DNA of 32,973 nucleotides from Rhizobiaceae bacterium (GTDB lineage Bacteria > Pseudomonadota > Alphaproteobacteria > Rhizobiales > Rhizobiaceae). Every line of letters starts with the position of its first letter. Position 1 is the stretch's first letter. The notes under the pieces were generated by a model. It ran no database searches, was not told the origin of the DNA, and worked only from the letters and a program-made list of their open reading frames with translations. Position numbers and translations under genes: made by a program. This document shows, in pieces, positions 1 through 8,935 of the stretch. Where the stretch lies: positions 1 through 32,973 of the forward strand of contig JAMLJD010000050.1 of NCBI GenBank assembly GCA_023953775.1, written 5' to 3'.

Positions 1-318
1 TCTCTCCTGGGAAGACCGGCTGACGCGGAAGAATACGGCCTAGCCATCCGGGACCAATCGGTTCGATCAGGTTGGTCACAGTTGATGTGAATGAAGGGAT
101 GGATCGCCGGAAGGCAGCGATCTTTCAAGACTCTTTGACAAAAATCACCGACCTGTCATCAAGCTTCCTTATTTCGCTAGTACCCGCCTGCATCGGATCA
201 GCACGATCCGAATTGTAGGGTGACCAAGGGTAAGCAATGTGGGTTGACACACACGTATTCGGTGTGCCCAATTCGACCCGAAGGGCTTTTGGGTAAACAA
301 ATCAATAGGGCGGAGATC
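1..318. other. Upstream region of the protease gene, no gene seen
   Basis: No convincing coding frame is seen here; a long minus-strand frame crossing into the protease gene looks like a GC-rich antisense shadow. Two TTGACA hexamers (135-140 and 244-249) could be -35 elements, but neither has a good -10 box at 16-18 bp. A short inverted repeat CACAC/GTGTG (250-254 and 262-266) lies just downstream of the second one. The protease promoter probably lies here but cannot be placed. Confidence 0.4.
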
Positions 319-2739
319 ATGCGCATTGTGAGTGAAGCGCAGAGTGTCGGCGAACCTCTGGTCGCGAGCACACCGACGACCAACCGGAGCACGACCTCGG
401 CGGCGCAGTGGCTGAATCGCGGCGGCCGGAGTTGGACATCCACGCTTGGCACGGGCCGGACGATCAGTTGGGGCTGGCGGGCGTCGCCGCCGTCCTATGC
501 GAACTACGTCGTCAATGGCACAACCCACGCCAACTATCAGAGCCCGTCCTTCCAGCAATTCAACGCGGCGCAGCGCGCCGCGTCGCGCATCGCCGCGGCG
601 GCGGTCGCCGATGTCTCCGGCTTGCAGCTCACGCTCGCATCGACGGGCTTCACGAACAATGCCACGATCCTGTTGGGAAGCTTCACGCAGGGCCAGAGCT
701 TTGCGCACGGTTATTTTCCGCATCCCAATGGCACCGGAACCCAGTATTCCAACGGTGATGTCTGGACGAACACCACCTACGCCAACAACAGCACCAATCT
801 GAACCTCAACCAGTATGGGCTTCAGACGCTGATCCACGAGATAGGCCACGCCGTGGGCCTCGAGCATCCGGGCGCGTACGACGCCTCGCAGGGGCAATTC
901 ACCTACGACAACAATGCCGAGTACATCCAGGATTCCCGGCAATACACGGTGATGAGCTATTTCGAGGCGAGCAACACCGGCGCCAATCACGTCTACAACG
1001 GTACGACGATCTATTCGTCGACGCTGCTGATGCACGACATCGCGGCGCTTCAGCGCCTCTACGGCGTCCGCTCCTCACGCACCGGAAACACGGTCTACGG
1101 CTTCAATTCCAATGCCAACCTGGATGGTTACCGCATCAGCGGTTCGACCACACAGCGGGTTTTCTGCATCTGGGATTCGGCCGGCATCGATACGATGGAC
1201 TTCTCCGGCTACTCGAACAACCAGCGGATCAACCTGAACGCAGAGACGTTCTCCGACGTCGGCGCGCTGACCCGCAACGTGTCGATTGCGCGCGGCGCGG
1301 TCATCGAGAACGCCAAGGGCGGCTCGGGCAACGATACGATCATCGGCAACAGCGCTGCCAACGAGATGCAGGGCAATGGCGGCAACGACAACATCACCGG
1401 CAATGGCAGCACCGACACTGCCGTTTTCCGCGGCAGCCGCAGCCAGTACACGATCACCAACCTGGGTGGCGGCCGTTTCAGGGTCACCGACAACCAGGCC
1501 GGCCGCGACGGCATCGATACGCTGACGTCGGTCGAGCGGGCCAGGTTCAGCGATCAGACCGTTACGCTGACGGGTGCTCCCGACCCCGATCCCGATCCAG
1601 TGGGACGCGCGCCGCGGATCACGCTCGGCTATCAGGCGGGCGAGCTGCTAGGCTCGCGCTCCCAGGCTCTCAGTACGCTTTTCAGGATCTCCGATCCCGA
1701 CAATGACGTCACGCGGGTCGCCGTCCGCGACGGCGGATCGGGCCTCGGCAGGATTTATCGCGGCAATACGCAGCTGGGTTCGCGGACATGGCACTTCATG
1801 ACGCTGTCGCAGTTCAACCAGTTGATTTATCGCGGTCGCGGTCAGGGTACCGAAGGCCTGCAGGTCGTTGCATATGACAGTGGCAACCGGTCCTCGAATT
1901 TCGGCTCCCAGACGATGCATACGGGTGACTTCCTGAACAATGCGTCGACCAAGGGGTTCATCCGCAACAACCGCACGGTGCGTGGCACGCTGCAGTGGGT
2001 GCAGGGCGGCGGAGCCGACAACACCGACTGGTATCGCGCTCGGCTCGAGGCAGGAACGTATCGCATAACGTTGCGTGGGCTGGCATCCGGTCGCGGCAGC
2101 CTTGTCGACCCCTATCTGCGCTTCCGCAACACCGCCGGTGTCCAGATCGCCTTCGATGACGATTCCGGTGTCGGTCGCGATTCTGAACTGATCGTCACAA
2201 TCACGCAGGCTGGCGATTATTTCATCGAAGTCGACGCCTATGGAACCACGACGCGGGGAACCTATCAGCTCCAGATCCGGTCGTCGGCTGGCGGGATCAC
2301 CAGCGGCGCGGGAGAGGATGGCGACAAGGATGTCGGGACCGCGACCGCCCACAATCCCGACTCCGGGCTTTGTACGTGCGCGGCCTGCTCCGGGACGTTG
2401 GCGCCGAAGAGCCTGGTCGCCGACGATCCCAGCGACAGCGGAGCTCCGGAGACGGCGCTCGTTGATTGCGCGATCGGGGCTGGCGGTTCGAACGGTGGCA
2501 ACTCTGGAGTGGCACGGGTTGCCAGCACGGGTGTAGACCCGGCTCCGGGCACCGACTCGGGTGCTGTCGATTGCGATTTGAACAGCAAGTCGCAGATTGC
2601 CGCGCGCACAGCCAGCGAATGGGCCTCCCGCGTGGACGTCAACAGCATGGCGCGGATCGGCGGCGGCCTCGCCGGCTCCGAAGGCCTGCTGACCGAAGAG
2701 CGCAGGTCCCATCCTTTCGCGCCGATGCTCGCGGCCTGA
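319..2739 (+). CDS. Serralysin-like secreted zinc metalloprotease (M10) with RTX stretch, PPC domain and Cys-containing tail
   Basis: Predicted secreted endopeptidase of the metzincin/serralysin clan, 806 aa from ATG 319; the frame is open from GTG 220, but GGGCGGAG just before 319 favours the ATG. The zinc site HEIGHAVGLEH is at residues 173-183, and the Met-turn VMSYF is around M212, with the Tyr that is the extra serralysin ligand. Residues about 334-363 carry degenerate GGxGxD calcium-binding RTX repeats. A beta-rich segment follows (about 430-560), then a pre-peptidase C-terminal (PPC, PF04151-like) domain at about 565-650. The last 150 residues match no domain I know and hold several cysteines (CTCAAC and two DC pairs), unusual because RTX exoproteins are normally almost Cys-free. 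There is no N-terminal signal peptide, which fits type I secretion, but no type I transporter lies in the window. Fold and catalytic site are clear; substrate is unknown. Confidence 0.9.
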   Translation: MRIVSEAQSVGEPLVASTPTTNRSTTSAAQWLNRGGRSWTSTLGTGRTISWGWRASPPSYANYVVNGTTHANYQSPSFQQFNAAQRAASRIAAAAVADVSGLQLTLASTGFTNNATILLGSFTQGQSFAHGYFPHPNGTGTQYSNGDVWTNTTYANNSTNLNLNQYGLQTLIHEIGHAVGLEHPGAYDASQGQFTYDNNAEYIQDSRQYTVMSYFEASNTGANHVYNGTTIYSSTLLMHDIAALQRLYGVRSSRTGNTVYGFNSNANLDGYRISGSTTQRVFCIWDSAGIDTMDFSGYSNNQRINLNAETFSDVGALTRNVSIARGAVIENAKGGSGNDTIIGNSAANEMQGNGGNDNITGNGSTDTAVFRGSRSQYTITNLGGGRFRVTDNQAGRDGIDTLTSVERARFSDQTVTLTGAPDPDPDPVGRAPRITLGYQAGELLGSRSQALSTLFRISDPDNDVTRVAVRDGGSGLGRIYRGNTQLGSRTWHFMTLSQFNQLIYRGRGQGTEGLQVVAYDSGNRSSNFGSQTMHTGDFLNNASTKGFIRNNRTVRGTLQWVQGGGADNTDWYRARLEAGTYRITLRGLASGRGSLVDPYLRFRNTAGVQIAFDDDSGVGRDSELIVTITQAGDYFIEVDAYGTTTRGTYQLQIRSSAGGITSGAGEDGDKDVGTATAHNPDSGLCTCAACSGTLAPKSLVADDPSDSGAPETALVDCAIGAGGSNGGNSGVARVASTGVDPAPGTDSGAVDCDLNSKSQIAARTASEWASRVDVNSMARIGGGLAGSEGLLTEERRSHPFAPMLAA

Positions 2740-2756
2740 ACGCGAAACTCTTGATG

Positions 2757-2784
2757 AAAAGGCCCCGCATGTCGGGGCCTTTTT
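2757..2784 (+). terminator. Rho-independent terminator after the protease gene
   Basis: Perfect 7-bp stem GGCCCCG/CGGGGCC (2761-2767 and 2773-2779) with loop CATGT, followed by five T and preceded by AAAA, so the stem can extend by A-T pairs. It starts 17 nt after the protease stop codon. Confidence 0.93.
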
Positions 2785-2888
2785 CATGTGTCAGGTATGG
2801 GGAAGCACCGGCCTTGGCGGGGTTCGGCATGAGATTGGCTGGCTGGTTTCCCGCGGCGGCGTTCGCATCGTCCAGGTCGTGGAAATCG

Positions 2889-2963
2889 TGGCTGGGGCGC
2901 CAGGATTCGAACCTGGGAATGGCGGTACCAAAAACCGCTGCCTTACCACTTGGCTACGCCCCA
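2889..2963 (-). tRNA. tRNA-Gln (anticodon TTG)
   Basis: Read on the minus strand, the gene folds into a cloverleaf. The acceptor stem TGGGGCG pairs with CGCCCCA (2957-2963 with 2893-2899). The anticodon stem GCGGT/ACCGC encloses the loop TTTTGGT, giving anticodon TTG. The T arm carries GGTTCGAATCC. The 3' CCA is encoded (2889-2891). It reads CAA codons. It stands alone between the protease terminator and the glycosyltransferase gene, with its 3' end facing the protease gene. Confidence 0.97.
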
Positions 2964-3076
2964 ACGATCCACCGGCGCCGCCGGTGGATGCCGGCTGATA
3001 TAGCCAGCATCTGCGGTACAAACAATCCGTATCGTCGAACTTTCACGACCGCCTTCGGACGTCGTTTCCATGCAGC

Positions 3077-5236
3077 CTATGCGCTGAGCATCTCGTCAAG
3101 CAGCCCGACCGTGCGCGCCACATCGAACGCCGATCGTCCCTCCGCGCGCAGCGTTTGACTACGCTCGGCACGGTGGCCGCGCGAATGCGTGGCAAGAATC
3201 GCATCGGCCATCGCGTCGACGGAACCGTGTACTGCCTCCTCGCCATAGACCGAGGCCGCACCCGGCCAGTCGATGACGATCGGTTCCGTGCCTCCGCATA
3301 TCCCTTCCGCGATCGATGTATGGCAGCCCTCGCTCTCGGAGGTCGACAGAATGTAGCCGATGCGCCGGAACCATTCCGGCATGTTCCGGCCGGGCCTGTC
3401 GAAGATGATTGCTTCGCGAAGGTCCCGATCGTCTTCGATCGACTGGAACAGCGCCTCGAATTTGGCCCGCTCAGGCGCGTTGTCCTTCCATATCCAGGCG
3501 AACTCCCACGGCATGGCCGAGCGCACCCGCATCCGGAATTCGGGCGCCTTGGCGCGGACCTTGCGCAGGATGTCGACCGCACGGTCGAAGCGCTTGTGGT
3601 GGAAGCCATTGATGCCGACGAACCCCAGCGTCGTCTCCGCTCCCGGATATTTGCGGCGGTCGAACTGGTCGGCGAGGCAATATTGCGGCAGCACGGTGAT
3701 CTTGTTCTCCGGCCAGCCGAAGCGGTCGGTGCACAGCTGCCGGAAGTGCTCGCTCACCACGATGACGCCGTCGATCGCGTCGGGCTCGACTTCACTCGGG
3801 AAGTTTGTGTTCGCCTCGAAACGGTGAAGGCGGATGTACAGTTTCTGCTGTGGCTGCTTGTTCCTAGCGTACCACACCGCCTGGCCGGTGCACCATTCGC
3901 AGAAGATCGCATCGGCGTCGGCAAGTAGAGCCTGGCTTTGTTCCTCGTCATGCGTCGTCGTCGATTCCCACCGGTCGTGACGGAGATCGTATTTTCCCAT
4001 CAGGTTCAGATCGGCGAGCGCGGCATCGAGAAACTTGAGGTCGTGCGACGCGATCAGGATACGCCTGCGTTCCGGCGCAGCCAGCCGCGCACGCGAGATA
4101 TCGGCCTTGAGCGCACGTCGAAGGCGTTCCGCTGCGCGGTCGTAGGAATAGTCCTTGGCGAGCGCCAGACATCTTTGCTGCGCCAGGTCGTAGACTGCTG
4201 GATCGAACGCCGCCTTGCATGCTGCGGCGGCATCCTCGCTGTTGGCGGCAAAGAAAGGATAGTCCGCTCCGAGAAGCGCTTCGTAGGCGGCCGTGCGATT
4301 GACGATCGAGGGAACGCCGGACGCCGAGAACTCGAGGAACTTGGTCGAGATCTCGAGCGAATCGTTGAGGGCGTCCGTGCGCCAGCACAGGCCGAGATCG
4401 CAGTCGGCGCTTTGCCGCATCGCTTCTTCGCGCGAGAGCGCGCCGAGCCACTCGACGCCGTCGGTGCCTTTCAGTTTCTTGAGAATACGGTCCCGGAAGG
4501 CCGGATCGGACGCTTCCGCGTGAACCTTGTCTCCGATCATGGTGACGGTGGCGTCCACGCCTGCCTGCTTGCACAGGTGCGGCAGCTCAAAGAAGGCTTC
4601 GACATTCCAGGTGATTGAATACTTTCCGGAATAGACAAGCCGCAACGGACCACCGCGCGCCGCTGGCGTGTCATCGGTCTTCTTCATGCCGGAGGGAGGA
4701 CGCACCATCGGCGGCAGGACGGACGTCTTTCCGGCAGCCTCGTTATGGATCGCTTCCAGGATCGCGCGCTGGGCATCCGTCTGGACGAAGATGCCGCCTG
4801 CATCGGCCGCGATTTTCCCGATCTGCAGTTGTGCGGAATCATCGCCGAAGGACGGATTGTCGATGACGTAGGCCCATAATCGCGACTTCAGGGCGGTAAC
4901 ACGCGCGACGATACGAGCGACGTCGCTGCTTCGGATGATGAATTTGTCGAAAGGGCTCTCCGCATCCAATGTCGAGATGATCTTCTCGACACCGAACGGG
5001 TCGCCCGGCCTCGGAAACTCCTGCATAACGTCTTCGAACCGGTCGCAGCTCACGATGCTCAGACCTTCGATCTTCGACAGGCTGGCCATCACCCCGGTGC
5101 CGAGATCGGGCTCCCGGCTCAACACAGTCACCTGCGCGCCGACATGCTTGGCAAGAATTTCGGCAAGACTTTCGACCCAGATGGTCGAGCCGTCGATGAG
5201 ATTGAGATTCACGTCGGCATAGATCAGAACGTTCAT
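3077..5236 (-). CDS. Tandem-domain glycosyltransferase (two GT4/GT-B-like units)
   Basis: Predicted cytoplasmic glycosyltransferase, 719 aa from ATG 5236. The frame is open 25 codons further upstream, but MNVLIYADVN looks like the true first beta strand. Residues 1 to about 385 form one GT-B-like unit, with a hydrophobic first strand and a domain ending in an acceptor/donor-like loop (EFSASGVPSIV). A second unit restarts at RRRILIASHDLKF (about 390) and ends with STSESEGCHTSIAEG, an E-x7-E-like GT4 donor-binding loop. The second half is about as long as a compact GT4 enzyme, so this looks like two fused glycosyltransferases that could add successive sugars. It is divergent from the methyltransferase gene (115 bp between starts) in what appears to be a surface-glycan locus. 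Donor and acceptor are unknown. Confidence 0.82.
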   Translation of the reverse strand: MNVLIYADVNLNLIDGSTIWVESLAEILAKHVGAQVTVLSREPDLGTGVMASLSKIEGLSIVSCDRFEDVMQEFPRPGDPFGVEKIISTLDAESPFDKFIIRSSDVARIVARVTALKSRLWAYVIDNPSFGDDSAQLQIGKIAADAGGIFVQTDAQRAILEAIHNEAAGKTSVLPPMVRPPSGMKKTDDTPAARGGPLRLVYSGKYSITWNVEAFFELPHLCKQAGVDATVTMIGDKVHAEASDPAFRDRILKKLKGTDGVEWLGALSREEAMRQSADCDLGLCWRTDALNDSLEISTKFLEFSASGVPSIVNRTAAYEALLGADYPFFAANSEDAAAACKAAFDPAVYDLAQQRCLALAKDYSYDRAAERLRRALKADISRARLAAPERRRILIASHDLKFLDAALADLNLMGKYDLRHDRWESTTTHDEEQSQALLADADAIFCEWCTGQAVWYARNKQPQQKLYIRLHRFEANTNFPSEVEPDAIDGVIVVSEHFRQLCTDRFGWPENKITVLPQYCLADQFDRRKYPGAETTLGFVGINGFHHKRFDRAVDILRKVRAKAPEFRMRVRSAMPWEFAWIWKDNAPERAKFEALFQSIEDDRDLREAIIFDRPGRNMPEWFRRIGYILSTSESEGCHTSIAEGICGGTEPIVIDWPGAASVYGEEAVHGSVDAMADAILATHSRGHRAERSQTLRAEGRSAFDVARTVGLLDEMLSA

Positions 5237-5351
5237 CCGGTGCCTTGCTTGATTTCCGGGAAGTTGTCTGCGAAACAGCCCGGGTTTAGGGCGGTCCCGG
5301 GCGGGACGCAAGCCTTTGCATTGCGCGCATTACGGCGGAGAATTCAGGACC

Positions 5352-5996
5352 TTGGACAGACAAGCGCTACTCGAACAGCTCGAGATAAAGAGACGCAATT
5401 TCGCGCGCGGGCTGGGGGAGCTTCAGCAGCAGAAGATACCCTATCTCGACCGCGCCCGCGAATTGCCACAGCCATTGCTCGACAATTGCCGGCTGGTCCA
5501 GAACCGACTGGAGATGGTCAAGCTGTTGCCGAAGAATGGCGTGATCGCGGAGATCGGCACCGATCGCGGCATCTTCGCCAAGCACATTCTGACCCATTGC
5601 GCTCCGGCGCATCTGCACATCTTCGAGCTCGATGTATCCAGGATCGATGAGGCCAATCTGGCAGACGGCAAGGCAAAGGGCATCGTCACCATTCACCAGG
5701 GCGACTCGGCCGAGCGCATGTCCGCAATGGACGACGGCATGTTCGACTGGATCTACATCGACGGCGATCACTTCTACGATGGGGTCAAGCGCGATATCCA
5801 GGCCGCCGTACCGAAGCTGAAGGAGGGCGGGCATCTGGTCTTCAACGACTACACGACCTGGTCGCCCTCATCGATGAGCCGCTGCGGCGTGGCCAGGGCG
5901 GTCAACGAATTCTGCGTCGAGAACGACTGGGAACTCGTCTACCTCGCGTTCCAGAGCCTGATGTACAATGATCTCGTGATCCGCAAACGGCGCTAG
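5352..5996 (+). CDS. Class I SAM-dependent methyltransferase (Methyltransf_24 type)
   Basis: Predicted SAM-dependent methyltransferase of about 214 aa. Visible motifs are the glycine-rich SAM loop VIAEIGTDRGIF, an acidic residue ending strand 2 (HIFELD), QGDSAE and WIYIDGDHFYDGV (motif typical of Methyltransf_24, PF13578), then KEGGHLVFNDY. These methyltransferases are common in capsule, O-antigen and glycan-decoration loci, consistent with the flanking glycosyltransferases. There is no ATG early enough to keep the SAM loop. I place the start at TTG 5352 because GGCGGAG (5334-5340) lies 11 nt upstream; an in-frame TTG at 5316 is the alternative. The methyl acceptor is unknown, probably a sugar or lipid-linked glycan. 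Confidence 0.8.
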   Translation: MDRQALLEQLEIKRRNFARGLGELQQQKIPYLDRARELPQPLLDNCRLVQNRLEMVKLLPKNGVIAEIGTDRGIFAKHILTHCAPAHLHIFELDVSRIDEANLADGKAKGIVTIHQGDSAERMSAMDDGMFDWIYIDGDHFYDGVKRDIQAAVPKLKEGGHLVFNDYTTWSPSSMSRCGVARAVNEFCVENDWELVYLAFQSLMYNDLVIRKRR

Positions 5997-6068
5997 GGTC
6001 AGGTCCTGTTCTCGATCAGGCCAACGGGTCTTGACCCTGGCCACTGATCCAGCCGCGGCGAGGGTCCC

Positions 6069-6821
6069 ATGTCGGAAATGAAGATCGAACAGGAATTGCG
6101 GCGGATTGCCAGGCGCGTCAGGGATCTCGAGGATTCGCGCCGCCGTCTGGCGATCGAGGTGGCCCAGTTGCGGACCTCGCACAGCTATCGGCTCGGCCAG
6201 GCCTTCGTGCTGTTTGCGAAACGGCGCAATCCACTCGCCTTGCGCCGCTTGGTGTCCGATGTCGTCGGTGCGTTCAGGCCGCAGAACGGCGATGCCCCGG
6301 CATTGCCGCCGCGCTTCTTCAGCCCGCTTCTGAGCGATCGGTCGAGCCTGCGCGGTTCGCTCGAGGGAAGCGTCGCGAGCGCACCCGTCGGAACCTCCAT
6401 ACTGGCGCGGACCGCCGTTTCCGACCCGCGCGTCGTCGGGATCATGCGGCCGGACGTCGCCGCCGCACTCGGCGATGCCGTCCGGGCGACTGTCCTGCCT
6501 TTCGACCGCTATGACGCTGAATGGCCGATATTGCGGCCGACCCATCTGGTCATCGACGTCGACGGTCTCCGCGATGTCTGGGGGTGGGAACATGCCTTCA
6601 TGCTCACCGACCCCTCCACGACGGTGGAAATGGCGGCGTTGCTGATGCGGGCGAAAGGTCTCGGTGTCCGCACCGTGCTCGTCGAACCGTCGGAGCCGTA
6701 TCGCTTCCCGCTTCTGTCGCGCGCACGCTCGCTCTTCGACGTCTGCGTTGCGCGAGGTGACGTCGACACCACGGTGCTGACGAGGGAGAGACGCGCGCAC
6801 GAAACGGCCGGTGATGTCTAG
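6069..6821 (+). CDS. Unrecognised protein with N-terminal coiled coil, in glycan locus
   Basis: A 250-aa protein I do not recognise. The N-terminus (about 1-45) is a charged heptad-like coiled coil ending in RTSHSYRLGQAFV, a short motif I associate with linker segments of bacterial glycan-biosynthesis proteins. The rest is globular, with alternating hydrophobic strands (HLVIDVDGL at about 157, VRTVLVEPSE) reminiscent of the N-terminal half of a GT-B fold but lacking the donor-binding C-terminal half. ATG 6069 has CGAGGG at a good distance. It lies 72 nt after the methyltransferase and 42 nt before the GT4 gene, so it is probably co-transcribed. A truncated or accessory glycosyltransferase-like role is inference. 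Confidence 0.7.
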   Translation: MSEMKIEQELRRIARRVRDLEDSRRRLAIEVAQLRTSHSYRLGQAFVLFAKRRNPLALRRLVSDVVGAFRPQNGDAPALPPRFFSPLLSDRSSLRGSLEGSVASAPVGTSILARTAVSDPRVVGIMRPDVAAALGDAVRATVLPFDRYDAEWPILRPTHLVIDVDGLRDVWGWEHAFMLTDPSTTVEMAALLMRAKGLGVRTVLVEPSEPYRFPLLSRARSLFDVCVARGDVDTTVLTRERRAHETAGDV

Positions 6822-6863
6822 CACGGCCTTTCCGGTGGAACGCTTCGGTGTGCGGTGCGAGCG

Positions 6864-8042
6864 ATGGCGGTGAACGGAGAAACTTTGCGCCGCAAACGAG
6901 TCTCGATCATCTCGAGCCAGGCATTCTCGCTGGTGAATTTCCGCGGAACGCTGATCGCCGCCCTCGTGCAGCGCGGCATCGAGGTTCTTGCATTCGCTCC
7001 GGACCATGACGGCTGGTCTCGGCGGGAGTTGCAGCGGATCGGGGCCACCCCCGTCGATTATGCCTGCAGCAGGGCGGGGCTCAACCCGCTCCGCGATGGC
7101 GTTGACACGCTGGCTCTCGCGCGGCGGCTGCGCGCCCTCGATGTCGACGCCACGCTCGGCTACTTCATCAAGCCAGCGACGTACGGCTCGATCGCCGCGT
7201 GGATAGCCGGCGTCCGGCGGCGCGTGGTTCTGGTCGAGGGCCTGGGGATCACCTTTGCCCAGGGGCAATCCGGCGCCGGCGCGCGCGCCCGGGTCCTGCG
7301 CCGGCTGGTGTCGGGCCTGTATCGTTTTGCGCTGCATCGCGTCCACAAGGTTTTCTTCCTCAACGCCGAAGACCAGGCCGAGTTCACGGCGGCCGGCATC
7401 GCCGACCCGAAGACCGCTGCCCTGCTTGGCGGCGTCGGCGTCGACCTGGAACGCTTCGCTGCGGCGCCGCCCGTCACGAAGCCTGTAACGTTCCTGATGG
7501 CCGCGCGGCTGCTGCGGGCCAAGGGCGTGGCCGAGTTCGTCGCCGCATCGCGCAGGCTGAAGCGGGACCATCCCGATCTTCGGTTCGTTCTCCTCGGCGA
7601 TGTCGACCTCAATCCCAATTCGTTCCGGCCGCAAGAGGTCAGGGCATGGGCGGAGGAGGGCGTCGTTGAATGTCCCGGCCATGTGGCCGTGGACGACTGG
7701 CTCGAACGTGCAAGCGTCTTCGTTCTACCCACCTATTATCGGGAAGGGGTTCCGCGAAGCCTCCAGGAGGCGTTGGCGGCGGGCCGTGCGGTCGTGACGA
7801 CCGACATACCAGGCTGCCGCGAAACGGTGGAAGATGGGATCAACGGCTTCCTTGTGCCGCCGCGCGATGTGGATGCGCTCGCCAGGACGATGGAAAGCTT
7901 CGTCAACGAACCCGAGCTGATCGCAAGGTTCGGGCGTGAAAGCCGCAGGATCGCCGAGCAGCGTTTCGATGCGCGCGAGAAGGATGCTGTTCTCATTGCC
8001 GCTCTTCTCGACACACCGGAGCCGGGGGATGCAGACGGATGA
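6864..8042 (+). CDS. GT4-family glycosyltransferase
   Basis: Predicted retaining glycosyltransferase with a GT-B fold, about 392 aa. The N-terminal half opens with VSIISSQAFSLVNFRGTLIAAL and has GYFIKPATYGSIAA, as in WbpX/WcaI-like and PglA-like enzymes. The C-terminal half has VTFLMAARLLRAKGV and the donor-phosphate loop REGVPRSLQEALAAG carrying the E-x7-E motif, followed by TTDIPGCRETV. ATG 6864 was chosen; GTG 6855 in the same frame is possible and neither has a strong ribosome binding site. Its stop overlaps the next gene by 4 bp (ATGA at 8039), so the two are translationally coupled. It likely builds a surface polysaccharide or glycolipid; sugar unknown. Confidence 0.9.
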   Translation: MAVNGETLRRKRVSIISSQAFSLVNFRGTLIAALVQRGIEVLAFAPDHDGWSRRELQRIGATPVDYACSRAGLNPLRDGVDTLALARRLRALDVDATLGYFIKPATYGSIAAWIAGVRRRVVLVEGLGITFAQGQSGAGARARVLRRLVSGLYRFALHRVHKVFFLNAEDQAEFTAAGIADPKTAALLGGVGVDLERFAAAPPVTKPVTFLMAARLLRAKGVAEFVAASRRLKRDHPDLRFVLLGDVDLNPNSFRPQEVRAWAEEGVVECPGHVAVDDWLERASVFVLPTYYREGVPRSLQEALAAGRAVVTTDIPGCRETVEDGINGFLVPPRDVDALARTMESFVNEPELIARFGRESRRIAEQRFDAREKDAVLIAALLDTPEPGDADG

Positions 8043-8935
8043 CAGCGGTCAGCGTCGTAATCCCTGTTTTCGAGCGCCAGGCCCAGGGCATTGAAGCGCT
8101 GCGGTCCGCTCTGGCGCAGATCGGCGCGAAGGACGAGATCGTCATTGTCGACGACGGTTCGAGGGAGCCGTTCTGGCTTCCCGACTACGCTGCCGCCGAC
8201 CCCCGCGTCACACTCATTCGCCACGAAATCAACCGGGGTGCCGCCGCTGCGCGCAATACCGGCATTAAGGCCGCCCTCGGGACATGGATCGCGTTTCTCG
8301 ATTCCGACGATCTGTGGCTGCCGGGAAAACTCGATGTCCAGCGGGCGCTTGCGCTCGAAGCGTCGCAAGGGCAGGACCTTTGGGCGATCGCGACCGGCTT
8401 TCGGCGCCTCGACGCCGTCAATGGCGGCCGAGGCGAGGATCTTCTACCGGTCCCGGCGAGCACCATCCGCCAATTCGCGTCGGGCTGCTGGTTCGCACCG
8501 GGGTCGACGGTCCTGCTTCCCGCATCGGCGTTCGACAGGCTCGGCGGTTTCGATACGTCGCTCGGCAGGCTCGAGGATCTGGACTGGTTCCTGCGCTTCG
8601 GTATCGCCGGGGGACGTCTCGCTGTCGCGCCCGTCATCGGGAGCGTCGTCCGGGTCGGCAGCCGACCCGATCCGACGAGAGTCGACGCCGCGCGCGAAAG
8701 GCTCGCCGACAAGTGGATCAACGGCTCCGGCCGCCTCCCGGACGCAAGCGACCGCCGCCGTCTGCGCGCCTATCTCGATCTCGAAAGCGCCTCCGCCAAC
8801 TATTATGCCGGCAAGACCCTGCGCGCCGTCGTCAGGCTGGGATCGTCGCTGCTGCGGGTCCCGCGCCTTCGTCTGCCGCTCGAACGCTGGTGGTGGTCCA
8901 GGTCATCATCGTTGCCGAAAGGCCCGACGATCTAA
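8039..8935 (+). CDS. GT2-family glycosyltransferase
   Basis: Predicted inverting GT-A glycosyltransferase, 298 aa. The N-terminus VSVVIPVFER, then IVIVDDGS (nucleotide-binding Asp pair), NRGAAAARNTGI and FLDSDDLW (DxD-type metal/donor motif) are classical GT2 features. Acceptor-side residues include FDTSLGRLEDLDWFLRF, the ED motif of the catalytic base region. No membrane segments are seen, so it is cytoplasmic. It overlaps the upstream GT4 gene by 4 bp and converges on chrR with a 4-bp overlap of stop codons (8932-8935). It is the last gene of the plus-strand glycan operon. Substrate unknown. Confidence 0.9.
   Translation: MTAVSVVIPVFERQAQGIEALRSALAQIGAKDEIVIVDDGSREPFWLPDYAAADPRVTLIRHEINRGAAAARNTGIKAALGTWIAFLDSDDLWLPGKLDVQRALALEASQGQDLWAIATGFRRLDAVNGGRGEDLLPVPASTIRQFASGCWFAPGSTVLLPASAFDRLGGFDTSLGRLEDLDWFLRFGIAGGRLAVAPVIGSVVRVGSRPDPTRVDAARERLADKWINGSGRLPDASDRRRLRAYLDLESASANYYAGKTLRAVVRLGSSLLRVPRLRLPLERWWWSRSSSLPKGPTI

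Noticed and set aside
135..249. TTGACA hexamers as the protease promoter
   Set aside because: Neither has a plausible -10 element at proper spacing.
1318..1407. Repeated GGC/AAC-rich stretch as a tandem DNA repeat or CRISPR-like array
   Set aside because: It is the coding sequence of the RTX-type calcium-binding repeats; spacing and divergence do not fit an array.
1648..2787. Minus-strand open frame of 379 codons opposite the protease tail
   Set aside because: Starts beyond the terminator of the protease gene, with low-complexity Arg/Gly/Asp composition and no recognisable domain.
2889..2963. tRNA-Gln as an integration site for a mobile island
   Set aside because: No integrase and no duplicated tRNA 3' end was seen in the window; the gene looks like an ordinary solitary tRNA.
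5868..7682. Long minus-strand open frame opposite the methyltransferase, orphan and GT4 genes
   Set aside because: Arg/Asp/Gly-rich composition typical of antisense of GC-rich genes, no domain, and it covers genes with clear motifs on the other strand.
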